A stretch of DNA of 64,000 bases from Lachnospiraceae bacterium (GCA_024405115.1 JAKSPD010000004.1:1-64000), one strand, 5' to 3'; counted from the stretch's first letter, positions 26,798 to 36,330 are shown. Translations and numbers: made by a program. Notes: a model not told the origin generated them from the letters alone.

Positions 26798-27637
26798 CTA
26801 TTTTCTGTATTCCGAAGGTGTCATACCGTAATAGGACTTGAACGCACGGTAAAAAGCAGCTTCTGATGCGTATCCTACATGTCCTGCGATCTCGTTTGTT
26901 TTCTCACCGGTGGTTTTTAAAAGCCAGGACGCATGCTCCATCCTTGTCTCCAGAAGTCTCTCGCGGAAGCTTTTTCCGTAACTTTCCTTTAAAACTCTCA
27001 CAAGCTGCCGTCTTGAAATGTGAAGGAGCTCCGCAAGATCATCCTCGCTTATCTGTTTCGCATAGTTTTTCTGGAAGAATCTGTCAATAATACATGTCCG
27101 GTTTTCAAAATCCAGTGTGTCTTCCAGATCGGGTTCTTTACGTACGCTGCTGAACAGGTCTCTCCATACGCTGATCGTAACGGCTCTCCCCATGGCGATC
27201 ATCATTTCTTTGCTGAAACTTTTATCCGGCCCGCATTCTGTCTGAAAAAGCCTGCACAGCGCAAGCGTTCCCGCCGATGCTTCCGAAAATATAACGCCTC
27301 CGCTTCCAAGCTCCAGAAACGGATCCCCGTTATAGCTGAACCCTCCCCCCAGCTTCAGAAAATCTTCGCTTGTATTTCCGGATGCATGATAACAGCCGGG
27401 GCGTATCATAACGAGGTCCCCGGCTTTTAATGTGAATTTTTCCTCTTCCGCTTCAAAGGAGCATGTTCCGCTTATGATCACATGAAATTCAAAATGTGAA
27501 TGACTGTGCCTGTCAGCCTCCCAGCTTCCCATTGACTCCGCTGCGTAAATATATTCGTAGGATCTGAGATCACACCCTCCTATCGAGAGGTCATATTCAA
27601 GAAAATTTCTTCTGTTTATTCTGTCATCTGAACTCAT
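26798..27637 (-). CDS. AraC-family regulator 2, cluster B
   Basis: 279 residues if it starts at the ATG at 27637, 14 bases inside the FAH gene; a TTG at 27652 is the alternative. Cupin motifs (HVIISGTCSFEAEEEKFTL, GDLVMIRPGCYHASG) and an AraC double HTH match regulator 1 closely. Together they look like a recent tandem duplication followed by divergence of the ligand pocket. The gene is translated from the overlapping end of the FAH gene, so it belongs to the cluster B operon. Confidence 0.85.
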   Translation of the reverse strand: MSSDDRINRRNFLEYDLSIGGCDLRSYEYIYAAESMGSWEADRHSHSHFEFHVIISGTCSFEAEEEKFTLKAGDLVMIRPGCYHASGNTSEDFLKLGGGFSYNGDPFLELGSGGVIFSEASAGTLALCRLFQTECGPDKSFSKEMMIAMGRAVTISVWRDLFSSVRKEPDLEDTLDFENRTCIIDRFFQKNYAKQISEDDLAELLHISRRQLVRVLKESYGKSFRERLLETRMEHASWLLKTTGEKTNEIAGHVGYASEAAFYRAFKSYYGMTPSEYRK

Positions 27638-29312
27638 TGTATTCCGGCTCAAGGAAGAACGGTCTCGGGCTCCATCCGGGCATTACACGCTCAGGATCCC
27701 TTTCATCGGTCACAGTGATCTTAAGCGGCTTAAAGCCTTCGGCGCTTACTGTTATCACTTCGCCCTCTCTGAACTTTTTATCGCAGGGAACAGAAACGGG
27801 TTTTCCTGCTGCACCCAGTGAAACGATATCACCCTTTGCAAATGAAGCGCACCTTCCGCCTTCCTTAACTGCCTCTTCCGGTGTGAACAGCAGGTTCTTC
27901 TGGTCAAACACGTGGGTTCCCAGAGTTTCTGAAGAGATAGTTAACTTTATGTCTCTTGCATCCGGCACCTTCCTGATCTCATCTGAAAGCACCTGTGAGT
28001 CATCGCTGTAAAGCGAGTACCAGTAGCACATGTGTGCGTCTCTCGCCGATGGCTTTTTTGATGCCATCAGTATTCCGTCATCCGTGAATCCAAGACCGAT
28101 GCCGACACCCTTTACAGTTCCTTCTGCTCCGTTATCTGAATCCATGAGAGCATCAGAATCCATTACAAAGTAAAGCTGCGGATACATCTTCAGGTTCTTT
28201 CTCCAGTAGGGAAGCTTAAGCTCCGTTCCCGCTGCGATCGTCTGCTTCGGAACAGGAAGAAGTCTGGGGTATTTTCTTACAGGGTCACCGCGGTCAGCAA
28301 AAGCCTCTTCTGAATTAAGGTCTATAAGCATCGTTGAACCCGGTCCGGTCACGATAGTCTCATATTTTCTGTCTGTTCTGTCATCTATCCAGTTTCTCAG
28401 AGTGCCGATCTTTTCGACCTTCGCCTCAATGTAAGCCTTCTCCGGAAGCGGATCCATACTCTGGTAGCCGTCATATGTGATAGATGCCGTATTTACCATG
28501 TCACCGGGATAGAATGTCATGAAAGAGCTCATATACGCTATGATCTCATTGATCGTGAAGACACATGCGCTCGCAAAACCAAATGAAACAAGCCTTCCGC
28601 TCTCACGCTCCAGCATGGTCTGTTCGTGAGGATCTCCCACCTCATCCTTAGTCACTATCCACGGACCAATGGGGGTATGACCGTGGTTATTACCGTTATA
28701 GCAGCCCTCATATGCCCAGTCCGCAAATACCTTCTCACTGTCGGGAGATGCCCATACGTTGCCTTCCCTGAAAGGATAGTTCTTATATCCAAGAGCATGC
28801 TCAAGCATATTTGTATATCCGAAAATATACTCCTCAGCCTCTTCGACTGTCACACCGTGGCAGGGTTTTGCGAATACAGCTATCATTTCATAGTTCCATC
28901 CGCTGGATACAAAGTCCGCATATCTTGCCTCATGGAAATTATGTCCCGTCAGGTTGAAATTATAGCGCTGTTCAAGCACAGGCTGACGGCATACCGCTCC
29001 TTTGGTGACTCTTGTGAAGCAGGCGCTGTTTCCTCTTCCGGTAAAAAGCTTCGGAACCTCCGGGATGGGAGGAAGGAACAAAGCGTCCTTTACGGGATGT
29101 GAGAGCTCCGTTAATTTTCCGCTCTCATAAAGGGCTTTAAGCTTATCATTTACCTCAGGGACACGCTCACTGTAGAGTTTAATAAATTCTTCGAGAGTCT
29201 TTACGGTCTCTTCGCCCGAAAGCGGCAGGGCTCCTGAAAGCTCCACCCAGTCCTCGCCGTAAAATGCGGCAAGCTTTTTCTCATTCTCATGTTTTATATA
29301 GCCAATTTTCAT
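27624..29312 (-). CDS. Long FAH-family protein (fumarylacetoacetate hydrolase fold), likely duplicated domain
   Basis: 562 residues from the ATG at 29312 with GGAG upstream. Residues about 80-350 carry the FAH barrel: the metal Glu region GWNYEMIAVFAK, FGYTNMLEHALG, TPIGPWIVTKDEVGDPH and INEIIAYMSSFMTFYPGDMV. Residues about 365-560 lack the metal motif but end in a KGDIVSLGAAGKPVSVP stretch like a second, degenerate FAH module. Ordinary single-domain members have about 220-330 residues. The family includes acylpyruvases, 2-keto-3-deoxy-sugar-acid dehydratases and decarboxylases. In cluster B it would act on the product of the lyase step; the reaction is unknown. Confidence 0.75.
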   Translation of the reverse strand: MKIGYIKHENEKKLAAFYGEDWVELSGALPLSGEETVKTLEEFIKLYSERVPEVNDKLKALYESGKLTELSHPVKDALFLPPIPEVPKLFTGRGNSACFTRVTKGAVCRQPVLEQRYNFNLTGHNFHEARYADFVSSGWNYEMIAVFAKPCHGVTVEEAEEYIFGYTNMLEHALGYKNYPFREGNVWASPDSEKVFADWAYEGCYNGNNHGHTPIGPWIVTKDEVGDPHEQTMLERESGRLVSFGFASACVFTINEIIAYMSSFMTFYPGDMVNTASITYDGYQSMDPLPEKAYIEAKVEKIGTLRNWIDDRTDRKYETIVTGPGSTMLIDLNSEEAFADRGDPVRKYPRLLPVPKQTIAAGTELKLPYWRKNLKMYPQLYFVMDSDALMDSDNGAEGTVKGVGIGLGFTDDGILMASKKPSARDAHMCYWYSLYSDDSQVLSDEIRKVPDARDIKLTISSETLGTHVFDQKNLLFTPEEAVKEGGRCASFAKGDIVSLGAAGKPVSVPCDKKFREGEVITVSAEGFKPLKITVTDERDPERVMPGWSPRPFFLEPEYNEFR

Positions 29313-29330
29313 AACATCAGTCTCCACTCA

Positions 29331-29359
29331 AAGGAGCTGCCGCAAAGCGACAGCTCCTT
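29331..29359 (-). repeat. Intercistronic hairpin upstream of the FAH gene
   Basis: AAGGAGCTGCCGC and GCGACAGCTCCTT form a stem with a three-base loop between the Asp-box gene and the FAH gene. No U-run follows, and its distal arm lies just before the FAH ribosome binding site, so it may modulate translation or processing. Confidence 0.55.
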
Positions 29360-29367
29360 ATTAATAA

Positions 29368-30462
29368 TCAAATCTCAACCTCACCGAATCCGATCGAATA
29401 CTGTCCTTCCTTTGCATACCAGAAAAGAAGGAATTTCCTTCCTGCCTTCGTTACAAACAGAGACGGCTGACCGAACTTAAGGAACGCGAATATCTCCGCC
29501 ATTCCTCCGGCTCTTGTCATGATCTCCGGTCCCCAGAGCTTTGCCTCGTCAGTTACATTGAAAGTCTTTTCAGAAAAATCAACGACATATCCGTAAACCC
29601 CGGGCTCATCCGTATCACGCCTTCTTGAAACTATGGCAATGAACTTTTCACCGCCCAGGGCGCACACGGAGGATGCCTGTCCCATGATTCCGGTATCGAT
29701 CGGAGCGCTGAAGGTCTTTCCGTTATCATCCGAGTAAGTGATATGATTGGGAAGACGCTTTCCTTCCTTAACATCCTCGTTCCATCCGATGTTTACGATC
29801 GTGCCGGATTCAAGGACACATATCCTCTGCTCGTAACATGTAACGTTATCACCCGGGAACTCCATGCATACGGTATCGTCATTCCAGGTCTTTCCTTCGT
29901 CCTCCGTTACAAGGAGTCTTCCGCAGTTGCGGCCTGCCCATGTTCCGTCCCACTGAGGAAAACCTGTTATGGGTGCGGCAAGGGCGCCGTTTTTAAGTCT
30001 CTTCAGTTCACCTGAAGCTTCAGTGTGACCGTTCCAGTGTTCAGGAACATGTATTTTTTCACCGAATGTCTTTCCTCCGTCTTCTGAAACGGAATAAAAA
30101 ACTTCATCGGGGAGAAGCCCGCCCGTTTCCGGATTTCCCTGAGGCTTTGCGGGATCCTCACGTATGAATCTGTAGCCGAAGGCCATGATGCGGCCTCCGC
30201 TGATATTGGTAAGCTTACAGGCATCATTTTCCGGAATATCACCGGGAGAGAAAATCAGTCTCGGCTCTGACCAGGTCTCCCCGTTATCCGAACTTTCAGA
30301 AATATACTGACAGCAGTCCACAGCCTCCATTGCTTCTCCTATGGTGAAACAGCACAGGAGCTTTCCGTCATCTGTTTCACAGAGATTGGGGAAGTATGAC
30401 TGTCTGCTTTTTAACTGAGGGAGCGGATTGTCATAGATATTTTTAAAATTCAGCAGTTTCAT
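29368..30462 (-). CDS. Asp-box (BNR) propeller, exo-alpha-sialidase-like, cytoplasmic
   Basis: 364 residues with at least four Asp boxes of the type S/T-x-D-x-G-x-T-W/F (SESSDNGETW, SVSEDGGKTF, VTEDEGKTW, YSDDNGKTF). It begins MKLLNFKNIYDNPLPQLKSR with an Arg-rich early segment typical of sialidase-like propellers. There is no signal peptide. It may be an intracellular sialidase-like hydrolase, but the complete Arg triad, Tyr and Glu are not all assignable by eye, so a non-catalytic or other hydrolase role is possible. Its ribosome binding site lies in the end of the preceding lyase gene (5-base gap). Confidence 0.75.
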   Translation of the reverse strand: MKLLNFKNIYDNPLPQLKSRQSYFPNLCETDDGKLLCCFTIGEAMEAVDCCQYISESSDNGETWSEPRLIFSPGDIPENDACKLTNISGGRIMAFGYRFIREDPAKPQGNPETGGLLPDEVFYSVSEDGGKTFGEKIHVPEHWNGHTEASGELKRLKNGALAAPITGFPQWDGTWAGRNCGRLLVTEDEGKTWNDDTVCMEFPGDNVTCYEQRICVLESGTIVNIGWNEDVKEGKRLPNHITYSDDNGKTFSAPIDTGIMGQASSVCALGGEKFIAIVSRRRDTDEPGVYGYVVDFSEKTFNVTDEAKLWGPEIMTRAGGMAEIFAFLKFGQPSLFVTKAGRKFLLFWYAKEGQYSIGFGEVEI

Positions 30463-30467
30463 TATGT

Positions 30468-31352
30468 TTACAGTTCTCCTATCTTCTTCATTGCAGCTGC
30501 AATGTTATCAGCGCATCCGGGCTTAAGTGCTGAGCAGTAGTCGGGTCCCCAGATTCCTGCATATCCGAGCTCGTTCATGCTCTCTGTGAATGAAGGCCAG
30601 AGATCGTTCTTCACAAACTCATCTCTTAAGTAAACGATATTTGAAAGGCACTCTGCAGCCTTTACGTAGTCACCGTCTGCCATAGCATTGAACAGATCAC
30701 CTGTGTTCTTCGGTGTGCATGAAAGCATTCCGTCAAGGCAGTTTGTGATTCCCCACTTATATGCGATGTCAAATGTGTCAAGTCCTGAATAAACCATGAT
30801 GAAATCTTCCGGAACTTCAGGATTGAGCTTAAGCTTTCTGAACATCTGAAGGTCAGCTGACTTGATACCGATAAGATTCGGAATCTCCTTTATCATCTGA
30901 AGTACCATGTCATATGTGATCTTTGTCTGTGTTACTACGGCAAGATCGTAAAGAAGAATGTTATGCTTAGTTGAAGCCGCAACACCTTTATAGAAATTGA
31001 TCACCTGATCTCTTGAACTCGAATAATAATAAGGTGTTGTGAGCACAAAGGCATCGACTGCAAGATCCTCCATGGCAGCAATTCGTTCTTTTGCTCTCTC
31101 GATTGAGCAGTCCATTGCCCCGACAAATACAGGAATTCTTCCGGCTGCCTGCTCTACACACGCTTTAGCTATTTTCGGACATTCTCCCTGGCGGATATAT
31201 GGCTGCTGTCCCATGGAACCCATGCATAAAAGCGCACATGCACCTGCATTGATCTGATCCTCAACCTGCTTTCTGAAGCTGTCCTCAATGAAATATCCGT
31301 TTTCATCAAGCGGTGTTCCAAGTGCCGGCACAAATCCCTTTTCAAGTTTCAT
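30468..31352 (-). CDS. DapA/NanA-family Schiff-base enzyme, cluster B
   Basis: 294 residues, paralogue of the cluster A lyase (same N-terminus KGFVPALGTPLDENG, same altered GSMGQ loop). The catalytic Tyr in LYDLAVVT and Schiff-base Lys in GIKSAD are present. It should cleave or dehydrate a 2-oxo-3-deoxy acid type substrate; specificity is unknown. It overlaps translationally with the Asp-box gene downstream (stop only 5 bases from the next ATG), and follows the 302-residue relative by about 105 bases. Confidence 0.87.
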   Translation of the reverse strand: MKLEKGFVPALGTPLDENGYFIEDSFRKQVEDQINAGACALLCMGSMGQQPYIRQGECPKIAKACVEQAAGRIPVFVGAMDCSIERAKERIAAMEDLAVDAFVLTTPYYYSSSRDQVINFYKGVAASTKHNILLYDLAVVTQTKITYDMVLQMIKEIPNLIGIKSADLQMFRKLKLNPEVPEDFIMVYSGLDTFDIAYKWGITNCLDGMLSCTPKNTGDLFNAMADGDYVKAAECLSNIVYLRDEFVKNDLWPSFTESMNELGYAGIWGPDYCSALKPGCADNIAAAMKKIGEL

Positions 31353-31457
31353 AACATTACCTCTTTCTGTTTTATTAATTACAGATCTTCCTGTTTATTA
31401 CACATATTACTATCGTATCTCGTGAATCCGGAGATTGCAAGACAAAAGCGCCGCAGT

Positions 31458-32366
31458 TTAAATAACTCCGATATTCTTAAGCAGCGCGCGAAGTTCCTCC
31501 GTCTGCGCATCCGTGAGTGACGAATACGGTGCACGGCGGTATCTTGAACCCACTCCCGCGATCTCCTGCATCGCATGCGTGACTGCTGCAAAATGCGCCT
31601 TATCCCAGAACTGTCTGATAGGAAGCTCATATTTTTCTATTACAGACACGCTTTCCTTAATACCCTTTTCATTAAAGGTCTTCCAGAAAAGGTCCGAAAC
31701 TTCCGGGAAGCATCTTGCATAAACGGAAAGGTATCCGTCTGCTCCGTAAGGATACTCCTCAAGGAAGAATGACGCTGTTCCGCCTGAAAGATAAGCGAAC
31801 TTATCCCTTATTCTGTATCCGAGCTCCTTTGAATACGGCATCGGCGTGTCATTTTTTACTGCAAAAATGCCGTCATCCTGTGTAAGCACATCAAAAACGG
31901 GATAAGGTATCCCCCTTCCTCCCATTGCGGTAAGAAGCATTACGGGAATGATCTTTCCGATCTCCTTAAAGCAGCCCGTAAGAAGATCTGCATCCGCACT
32001 CTGCGCCCAGTCCGGGAAATACGGAATATAAAGGTCCGCTCCCGCCTCCTTCATGGCTTCCGCCAGTGCCTTGTGACGCTTAAGATCCCACCAACCGCCG
32101 CATGCGATAGTCATTGCACGGCCGGCAGCGGTGTCCACCATCAGTTTATTGAACTTATATATTTCCTCATCATCAAGAATGGAAAGAAGACTGTCCCCGT
32201 ATGTCATGAGGAGCGTCTTTGATCCCGTTTCGATGAAAAAATCTATAAGCCCCTTTGTTTTTTCCCAGTCTATGTCTCCGTTTTCACAGAAAACAGGGTT
32301 TACAGACGGGACCGGTGATGAAAGCGCTTCGCGGACAGCTGCCGCGTCTATTAATTTTCCTGACAT
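31458..32366 (-). CDS. Divergent DapA-family protein lacking the catalytic Tyr, cluster B
   Basis: 302 residues. The barrel and Schiff-base Lys171 (IFAVKNDTP) are clear, but the strand that normally gives Tyr-Asn/Asp-x-Pro reads VMLLTAMGG, with no Tyr. The GTTGE position is TYGDS. This suggests a different chemistry (perhaps dehydration or aldol cleavage with other acid/base residues) or loss of function. It follows the importer ATPase gene and precedes the 294-residue relative. A decayed third paralogue of it lies at 10811-11128. Confidence 0.82.
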   Translation of the reverse strand: MSGKLIDAAAVREALSSPVPSVNPVFCENGDIDWEKTKGLIDFFIETGSKTLLMTYGDSLLSILDDEEIYKFNKLMVDTAAGRAMTIACGGWWDLKRHKALAEAMKEAGADLYIPYFPDWAQSADADLLTGCFKEIGKIIPVMLLTAMGGRGIPYPVFDVLTQDDGIFAVKNDTPMPYSKELGYRIRDKFAYLSGGTASFFLEEYPYGADGYLSVYARCFPEVSDLFWKTFNEKGIKESVSVIEKYELPIRQFWDKAHFAAVTHAMQEIAGVGSRYRRAPYSSLTDAQTEELRALLKNIGVI

Positions 32367-32380
32367 TTTAAATCCTTTCT

Positions 32381-33361
32381 TCAGTCATAGAGATGGCATG
32401 CAACCTGATGGTTGGGACCGATCTCCTTAAGCTCCGGTTCGACCTCTTTGCATATGCCCATACACTTTGAGCAGCGCGGATGGAATTTGCATCCCGAAGG
32501 CGGATTGATGGGTGACGGAACATCGCCCTGAAGCACGATGCGGTCTGTACGTTTTCCGTATACAGGGATCGGCACTGCAGACAGAAGCGCCTCTGTATAA
32601 GGATGTCTGCATTCCGTATGAATGGTTTCCCCGTCCAGGATCTCCACTACTTTTCCGAGATACATGACGGCAATCCTGTCACTCATATACTGAACGACAC
32701 TCAGGTCATGAGCTATGAACATATATGTAAGACCGTACTCCGCCTGAAGCTCTCTCATAAGATTGAGAAGCTGTGCCTGTATCGAAACGTCTAACGCCGA
32801 TACGGGCTCGTCGCATACAATAAGTTCAGGCTGAAGCGCCAGAGCCTTCGCCACACAGATCCTCTGTCTCTGTCCGCCGGAGAACTCGCCCGGGAAACGG
32901 TACATATAATCAGGCTGAAGGTTGACCTCCCGGAGCTTTTCAGCGATGATCTCTCTTCTTTCCTCCTTTGAACCCAGTCCGTGGACCCTCATGGGTTCAT
33001 CAAAAGCCTCAAGAATATTATGCGACGGGTTCAGTGACGCATACGGATCCTGGAAGACCATCTGCACCTTACGTCGCATACGGAAGCTCTCTTCACTGCT
33101 GAGCTTTGTTATGTCCTTCGGTGTGCCGTTATCATTGTACCATATATCTCCCTTTGTGATAGGATGCAGTCTTACAATGCATTTTCCGAGAGTGCTCTTT
33201 CCGCAGCCTGACTCTCCCACCACTCCGAATGTCTCACCTTTTCTGATCTCGAACGAAACATCCGATACGGCTCTTACTGTGGGGGAAGCCTTCTGGAATA
33301 ATCTCGCGGTACCTTCATATTCCTTCGATACATGATCGACCTTAAGCAGATAATCAGACAT
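32381..33361 (-). CDS. ABC importer ATPase, DppF type, cluster B
   Basis: 326 residues from ATG 33361, which overlaps the DppD-type gene by eight bases exactly as in cluster A; upstream in-frame starts lie inside the partner gene and are rejected. Walker A is GESGCGKS, the signature [17 protein letters not shown], and Walker [13 protein letters not shown]. The C-terminus has the Cys-rich CKFHPRCSKCMGIC motif of Fe-S-containing Dpp/Opp ATPases. It works with the DppD-type partner. Confidence 0.92.
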   Translation of the reverse strand: MSDYLLKVDHVSKEYEGTARLFQKASPTVRAVSDVSFEIRKGETFGVVGESGCGKSTLGKCIVRLHPITKGDIWYNDNGTPKDITKLSSEESFRMRRKVQMVFQDPYASLNPSHNILEAFDEPMRVHGLGSKEERREIIAEKLREVNLQPDYMYRFPGEFSGGQRQRICVAKALALQPELIVCDEPVSALDVSIQAQLLNLMRELQAEYGLTYMFIAHDLSVVQYMSDRIAVMYLGKVVEILDGETIHTECRHPYTEALLSAVPIPVYGKRTDRIVLQGDVPSPINPPSGCKFHPRCSKCMGICKEVEPELKEIGPNHQVACHLYD

Positions 33362-34367
33362 GGCTTTCCTCCTCTTCATATAACAGGCAGCGTACCCTGT
33401 GATCACCGTCGAGCAGCGTGTCCTTCGGGAAGCGTTTAAAGCATTCGGGTCTTGCAAATTCACAGCGCTCTGCAAATTCACAGCCTGTAAACACGGTGCT
33501 GGCATCGGGCGTCGATCCCTCGATCGACTGAAGCTTTGTGTTTCTGTTCATTCCCAGAACCGGTACGGATCTCATAAGTGCCTTTGTATACGGATGCTGC
33601 GGGTTTGTGAATATCTGCTCCAGTGTTCCGAACTCAACTATTCTTCCCATATACATAACAGCCACTTCATCAGCGATCTCCGCAACGATCCCCATATTAT
33701 GGGTAATGAAGATGATCGATGTCCCGTATTCCGCCTGCATCTTAAGCATAAGCTCAAGGATCTGTGCCTGGATCGTAACGTCAAGCGCTGTCGTGGGCTC
33801 ATCGGCAATAAGTATATTGGGGTTGCATATCATGGCGATCGCTATCATGACACGCTGCTTCATTCCGCCGGAAAACTCATGCGGATACTGGTCATAACGC
33901 TTCTCGGGTTCCGGAATCCCCAGACTTCCGAGCAGGTCGATTATACGCTTCTTTGCTTCCGCTTTTGTAAGATGTTCATGATTGAGAAGATTTTCCTCGA
34001 TCTGGCTTCCTACAGTATATACCGGATTAAGTGTGGACATGGGATCCTGGAAGATCATGGCAATATCCTTGCCGCGGATCTGCCTGATCTCTCTTCCGTT
34101 TCTCTTCATGTCAGTAAGCCTTATCGGCTCTTCACCCTTGTTTCTGTAATAATCGGCGTAGCCGCCTGCAATATATCCGGCAGGAGGAAGAAGCTGCAGA
34201 ACGGAATGTGCGGATACTGATTTTCCGCAGCCTGACTCACCTACTATGCAGAGAGTCTTTCCGCGCTTAAGGTCAAACGTAACTCCGTTTACGGCGTTTA
34301 CGATCTTCTTTCCTACTTTAAAACGTGTTTTGAGGTCATTAACGCTTAATACGATATCCTGTTCCAT
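33354..34367 (-). CDS. ABC importer ATPase, DppD type, cluster B
   Basis: 337 residues from ATG 34367 with AGGAGG upstream. Walker A is GESGCGKS, the signature [12 protein letters not shown], and Walker [13 protein letters not shown]. The C-terminal four-Cys extension (CEFAERC, ARPEC, HRVRC) is like that of the cluster A paralogue. Confidence 0.92.
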   Translation of the reverse strand: MEQDIVLSVNDLKTRFKVGKKIVNAVNGVTFDLKRGKTLCIVGESGCGKSVSAHSVLQLLPPAGYIAGGYADYYRNKGEEPIRLTDMKRNGREIRQIRGKDIAMIFQDPMSTLNPVYTVGSQIEENLLNHEHLTKAEAKKRIIDLLGSLGIPEPEKRYDQYPHEFSGGMKQRVMIAIAMICNPNILIADEPTTALDVTIQAQILELMLKMQAEYGTSIIFITHNMGIVAEIADEVAVMYMGRIVEFGTLEQIFTNPQHPYTKALMRSVPVLGMNRNTKLQSIEGSTPDASTVFTGCEFAERCEFARPECFKRFPKDTLLDGDHRVRCLLYEEEESHV

Positions 34368-34378
34368 CAAAGACCTCC

Positions 34379-35278
34379 TTAAATCGAAGTCGGATCGAGC
34401 ACGTCACGAAGGCCGTCACCGAAGAAATTGATACTTAAAACAAAGAGTGCGATCGATAATCCGGGTGCAAGCCATAATGCTGGCATTGTCTGGATTATGT
34501 CAAGACGCTTTGCTCCGTTTATGATGTTGCCCCAGGTAACTGCTGTTGAAGGAACGCCCATTCCGAGGTAGCTTAAGCCTGCTTCCGCAAGAATGTATCC
34601 GGCTACCGCCAGTGTCGCATTAACGATAACAGGCCCCAGGCAGTTGGGGAGCATATGGTGGAACATTACCGAAAAGCCCTTTATTCCGTTTGCACGGCAG
34701 GATTCAATGTAGGGCTCCTGCTTTAATGAAAGGATACGGCTTCGCACGATACGCATCATTCCCGTCCATCCTGTTGCTATGAATATGATAAACAGGTTTG
34801 CGGTGCTCTGACCGGCAAGACCCACGAAAAGCAGTATGAGAAGATACTGCGGGAATACTGAGAAAAGTTCTCCGAATGCAACAAGTATCTTGTCGACTGT
34901 TCCGCCGTAATAGCCTGCAATACATCCGAGTATGGTCCCGAGAAGCGTGGCACCCAGTGCCGATACGACTCCGATAAGTATTGAAAGTCTTCCGCCGTAA
35001 AGTATACGGGCAAAAATATCACGTCCGGTCCTGTCTGTTCCGAGAAGATGCTCCGGTCCGGGAGGAAGTCCTTTCTCCGACATATTGATATAGGACGGAT
35101 CATACGGTGTAAGAAGCGGTGCAAAAATCGCAGCCATTATCATAATGAAGAGAATGGTCGCCCCTATGACTGCCATGCGGTTTGAGAGGAACTTCTGAAG
35201 ATTTCGCTTCTGAAGCGAGCTTTTTCCGGCCCTTTCAAGCGCCTTCGCTTCTTTTTTTCCGTTTTTTATATCACTCAT
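34379..35278 (-). CDS. ABC importer permease, DppC type, cluster B
   Basis: 299 residues. A charged N-terminal extension (about 30 residues, KNGKKEAKALERAGKSSLQK) precedes the first helix; the cluster A paralogue lacks it. The DppC signature EHLLGTDRTGRDIFARILYGG, the EAA loop and EAGLSYLGMGV are present. It ends with INFFGDGLRDVLDP. Confidence 0.92.
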   Translation of the reverse strand: MSDIKNGKKEAKALERAGKSSLQKRNLQKFLSNRMAVIGATILFIMIMAAIFAPLLTPYDPSYINMSEKGLPPGPEHLLGTDRTGRDIFARILYGGRLSILIGVVSALGATLLGTILGCIAGYYGGTVDKILVAFGELFSVFPQYLLILLFVGLAGQSTANLFIIFIATGWTGMMRIVRSRILSLKQEPYIESCRANGIKGFSVMFHHMLPNCLGPVIVNATLAVAGYILAEAGLSYLGMGVPSTAVTWGNIINGAKRLDIIQTMPALWLAPGLSIALFVLSINFFGDGLRDVLDPTSI

Positions 35279-35289
35279 AAGCTCCCTCC

Positions 35290-36249
35290 TTAATCAAGAC
35301 GCACTCTGGGATCCAGCAGTGCGGTAAAAATATCAACAAGGTTGCTGGCCACAAGGGTTACTATAGCCACTATCATCGTGGTTATCATGACCACCGGCAT
35401 ATCTCCCGATGAAATGGCATCAAGGATCATGCTTCCCATTCCGGGATAGTTGTAAACTGATTCAACAACGACCGTACCTGAAACAAGCATGGGAAGACGG
35501 AAGCAGAGAAGTACCATTATGGGAGTAAGCGCATTTCTGAAAGCATGCTTCACATTTACCTTGAACTCTCCCAGGCCCTTGCTTCGTGCCGTCTTTATAT
35601 AATCCTTGTTGAGCACGTCAAGCATTGAACCTCTCGTATAGCGTGTCATGGTCGCAAGAAGAGAGATACTTAAGGTAAGTACCGGAAGCACAAGGTATTT
35701 CACTCTTGAAAAAGCGCCTGTCTCGCCTGCGCTCATTCTTCCTCCTGTGGGAAGCACTTTAAGAGTAAGTGCAAAGAACAGAATGAATACTATTCCGAAA
35801 AAGAAATCCGGCACGGAAATTCCCAGAATACTTAAAGTTGTAAGACCGTAGTCAACCGGCCTGTTTTTTCTGATCGCCGCAATAAATCCAAAAAACATTC
35901 CGAAAAGATTTGCGAAAAGGACGCCCCATATTGCGAGCTCGATTGTATAAGGAAGTCTGCCTGCAAGCATTTCACGAATGTTTGTGCCCTTGGACAGTGA
36001 ATATCCGAAATCACCTTTTAAAAGTTTTCCGGCCCAGCTGAAATACTGAACGACAAGAGGCTTATTCAGTCCCAGGCTCTCTCTCAGTGCCTCAAGCTGC
36101 TCCGGTGTCATTTTCGCCCATGTGTCCGGTGAGACCGATCTTGAGATCGGATCGCCCGGAAGGGCCTGAAGTGCAAAGAAAATTATGAGCGAAATGACGA
36201 TTATCTTCGGTATCATTGCAACTATTTTTCTTGCTATATACTTTAACAT
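35290..36249 (-). CDS. ABC importer permease, DppB type, cluster B
   Basis: 319 residues from ATG 36249 with GGAG eight bases upstream; the TTG two codons upstream is too close. LQALPGDPISRSV, the EAA loop (RGSMLDVLNKDYIKTARSKG) and SGTVVVESVYNYPGMG are as in DppB proteins. Length equals that of the cluster A paralogue. Confidence 0.92.
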   Translation of the reverse strand: MLKYIARKIVAMIPKIIVISLIIFFALQALPGDPISRSVSPDTWAKMTPEQLEALRESLGLNKPLVVQYFSWAGKLLKGDFGYSLSKGTNIREMLAGRLPYTIELAIWGVLFANLFGMFFGFIAAIRKNRPVDYGLTTLSILGISVPDFFFGIVFILFFALTLKVLPTGGRMSAGETGAFSRVKYLVLPVLTLSISLLATMTRYTRGSMLDVLNKDYIKTARSKGLGEFKVNVKHAFRNALTPIMVLLCFRLPMLVSGTVVVESVYNYPGMGSMILDAISSGDMPVVMITTMIVAIVTLVASNLVDIFTALLDPRVRLD

Positions 36250-36269
36250 ATGCAATGCTCCTTAACTTT

Positions 36270-36306
36270 GAAAAAAGTCACGCCGCAGCCAATGCTGCAG
36301 CGTGAC
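36270..36306 (-). terminator. Stem-loop after the cluster B SBP gene
   Basis: On the minus strand GTCACGCTGCAGC pairs with GCTGCGGCGTGAC, followed by TTTTTTC. It is a strong terminator-like structure between SBP and permease genes, so permease transcription is probably by partial read-through. Confidence 0.85.
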
Positions 36307-36330
36307 ACTGCTGATTAACCTTTTAAATGA

